7,045 nt of DNA. It comes from Methylocapsa sp. Its GTDB lineage: Bacteria > Pseudomonadota > Alphaproteobacteria > Rhizobiales > Beijerinckiaceae. The DNA lies in the NCBI GenBank assembly GCA_003162995.1, contig PLUZ01000446.1:335-7379 (forward strand). The letters are read 5' to 3'. Below are positions 7,030-7,045 of the stretch, piece after piece. The stretch's first letter is position 1, and the number at the start of each line of letters is the position of its first letter. The notes under the pieces are model-generated. The model did no database searches, was not told the origin of the DNA, and worked only from the letters and a program-made list of their open reading frames with translations. Both the position numbers and the translations under genes were made by a program.

Positions 7030-7045
7030 CTAAATCCGGCAGTTG

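Noticed and set aside
1..7045. A new defence, secretion or mobile system hidden in the window
   Set aside because: Both strands are accounted for by eight contiguous chemotaxis genes. There are no gaps over 25 bases, no repeats and no transfer or recombinase genes.

Overview
The window holds the front part of a chemotaxis (che) operon, all on the minus strand and coding almost end to end. The GC content is fairly high. Gene order and protein features point to an alphaproteobacterium, probably of the order Hyphomicrobiales (Rhizobiales). In the direction of transcription (right to left) the order is: methyl-accepting chemotaxis protein (mcp, 5' end outside the window) - small STAS-domain protein (cheS/cheX-like) - cheY1 - cheA - cheW - cheR - cheB - cheY2 (only the first 30 codons are inside). 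This is the layout known from the main che cluster of Caulobacter crescentus and, apart from cheW, of Sinorhizobium meliloti. These belong to the flagellar class usually called F7. From family knowledge, cheD and other auxiliary genes would be expected to the left of position 1.

Layout: 5419-7029 receptor; 5108-5419 STAS protein; 4746-5111 CheY1; 2542-4722 CheA (an alternative start at 4743 is possible); 2052-2537 CheW; 1144-2055 CheR; 50-1147 CheB; 1-90 start of CheY2. Successive genes overlap by 1, 4, 4, 4 or 41 bases, or are separated by no more than 23. No non-coding stretch is long enough for an internal promoter or terminator, so the main promoter is expected beyond base 7045. I found no RNA gene, mobile element, repeat array or CRISPR.

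How the parts work together (family knowledge): the receptor, coupled through CheW, controls autophosphorylation of CheA on the P1 histidine. CheA phosphorylates the CheY proteins and CheB. CheR methylates and CheB demethylates or deamidates receptor glutamates for adaptation. In rhizobia CheY2 is the main motor-binding regulator, and CheY1 with CheS drains phosphate from the system. The receptor ends in a W-x-x-F pentapeptide, the usual tether for CheR/CheB, which fits the adaptation enzymes encoded in the same operon.

The window looks like a conventional system rather than a new one. The points worth a second look are small: an in-frame stop in the receptor close to the window edge; a ribosome-binding site that coincides with the codons for the receptor's C-terminal pentapeptide; a long cheB/cheY2 overlap that also encodes a basic tail on CheB; and a STAS partner that keeps a serine at the classical phosphorylation position.
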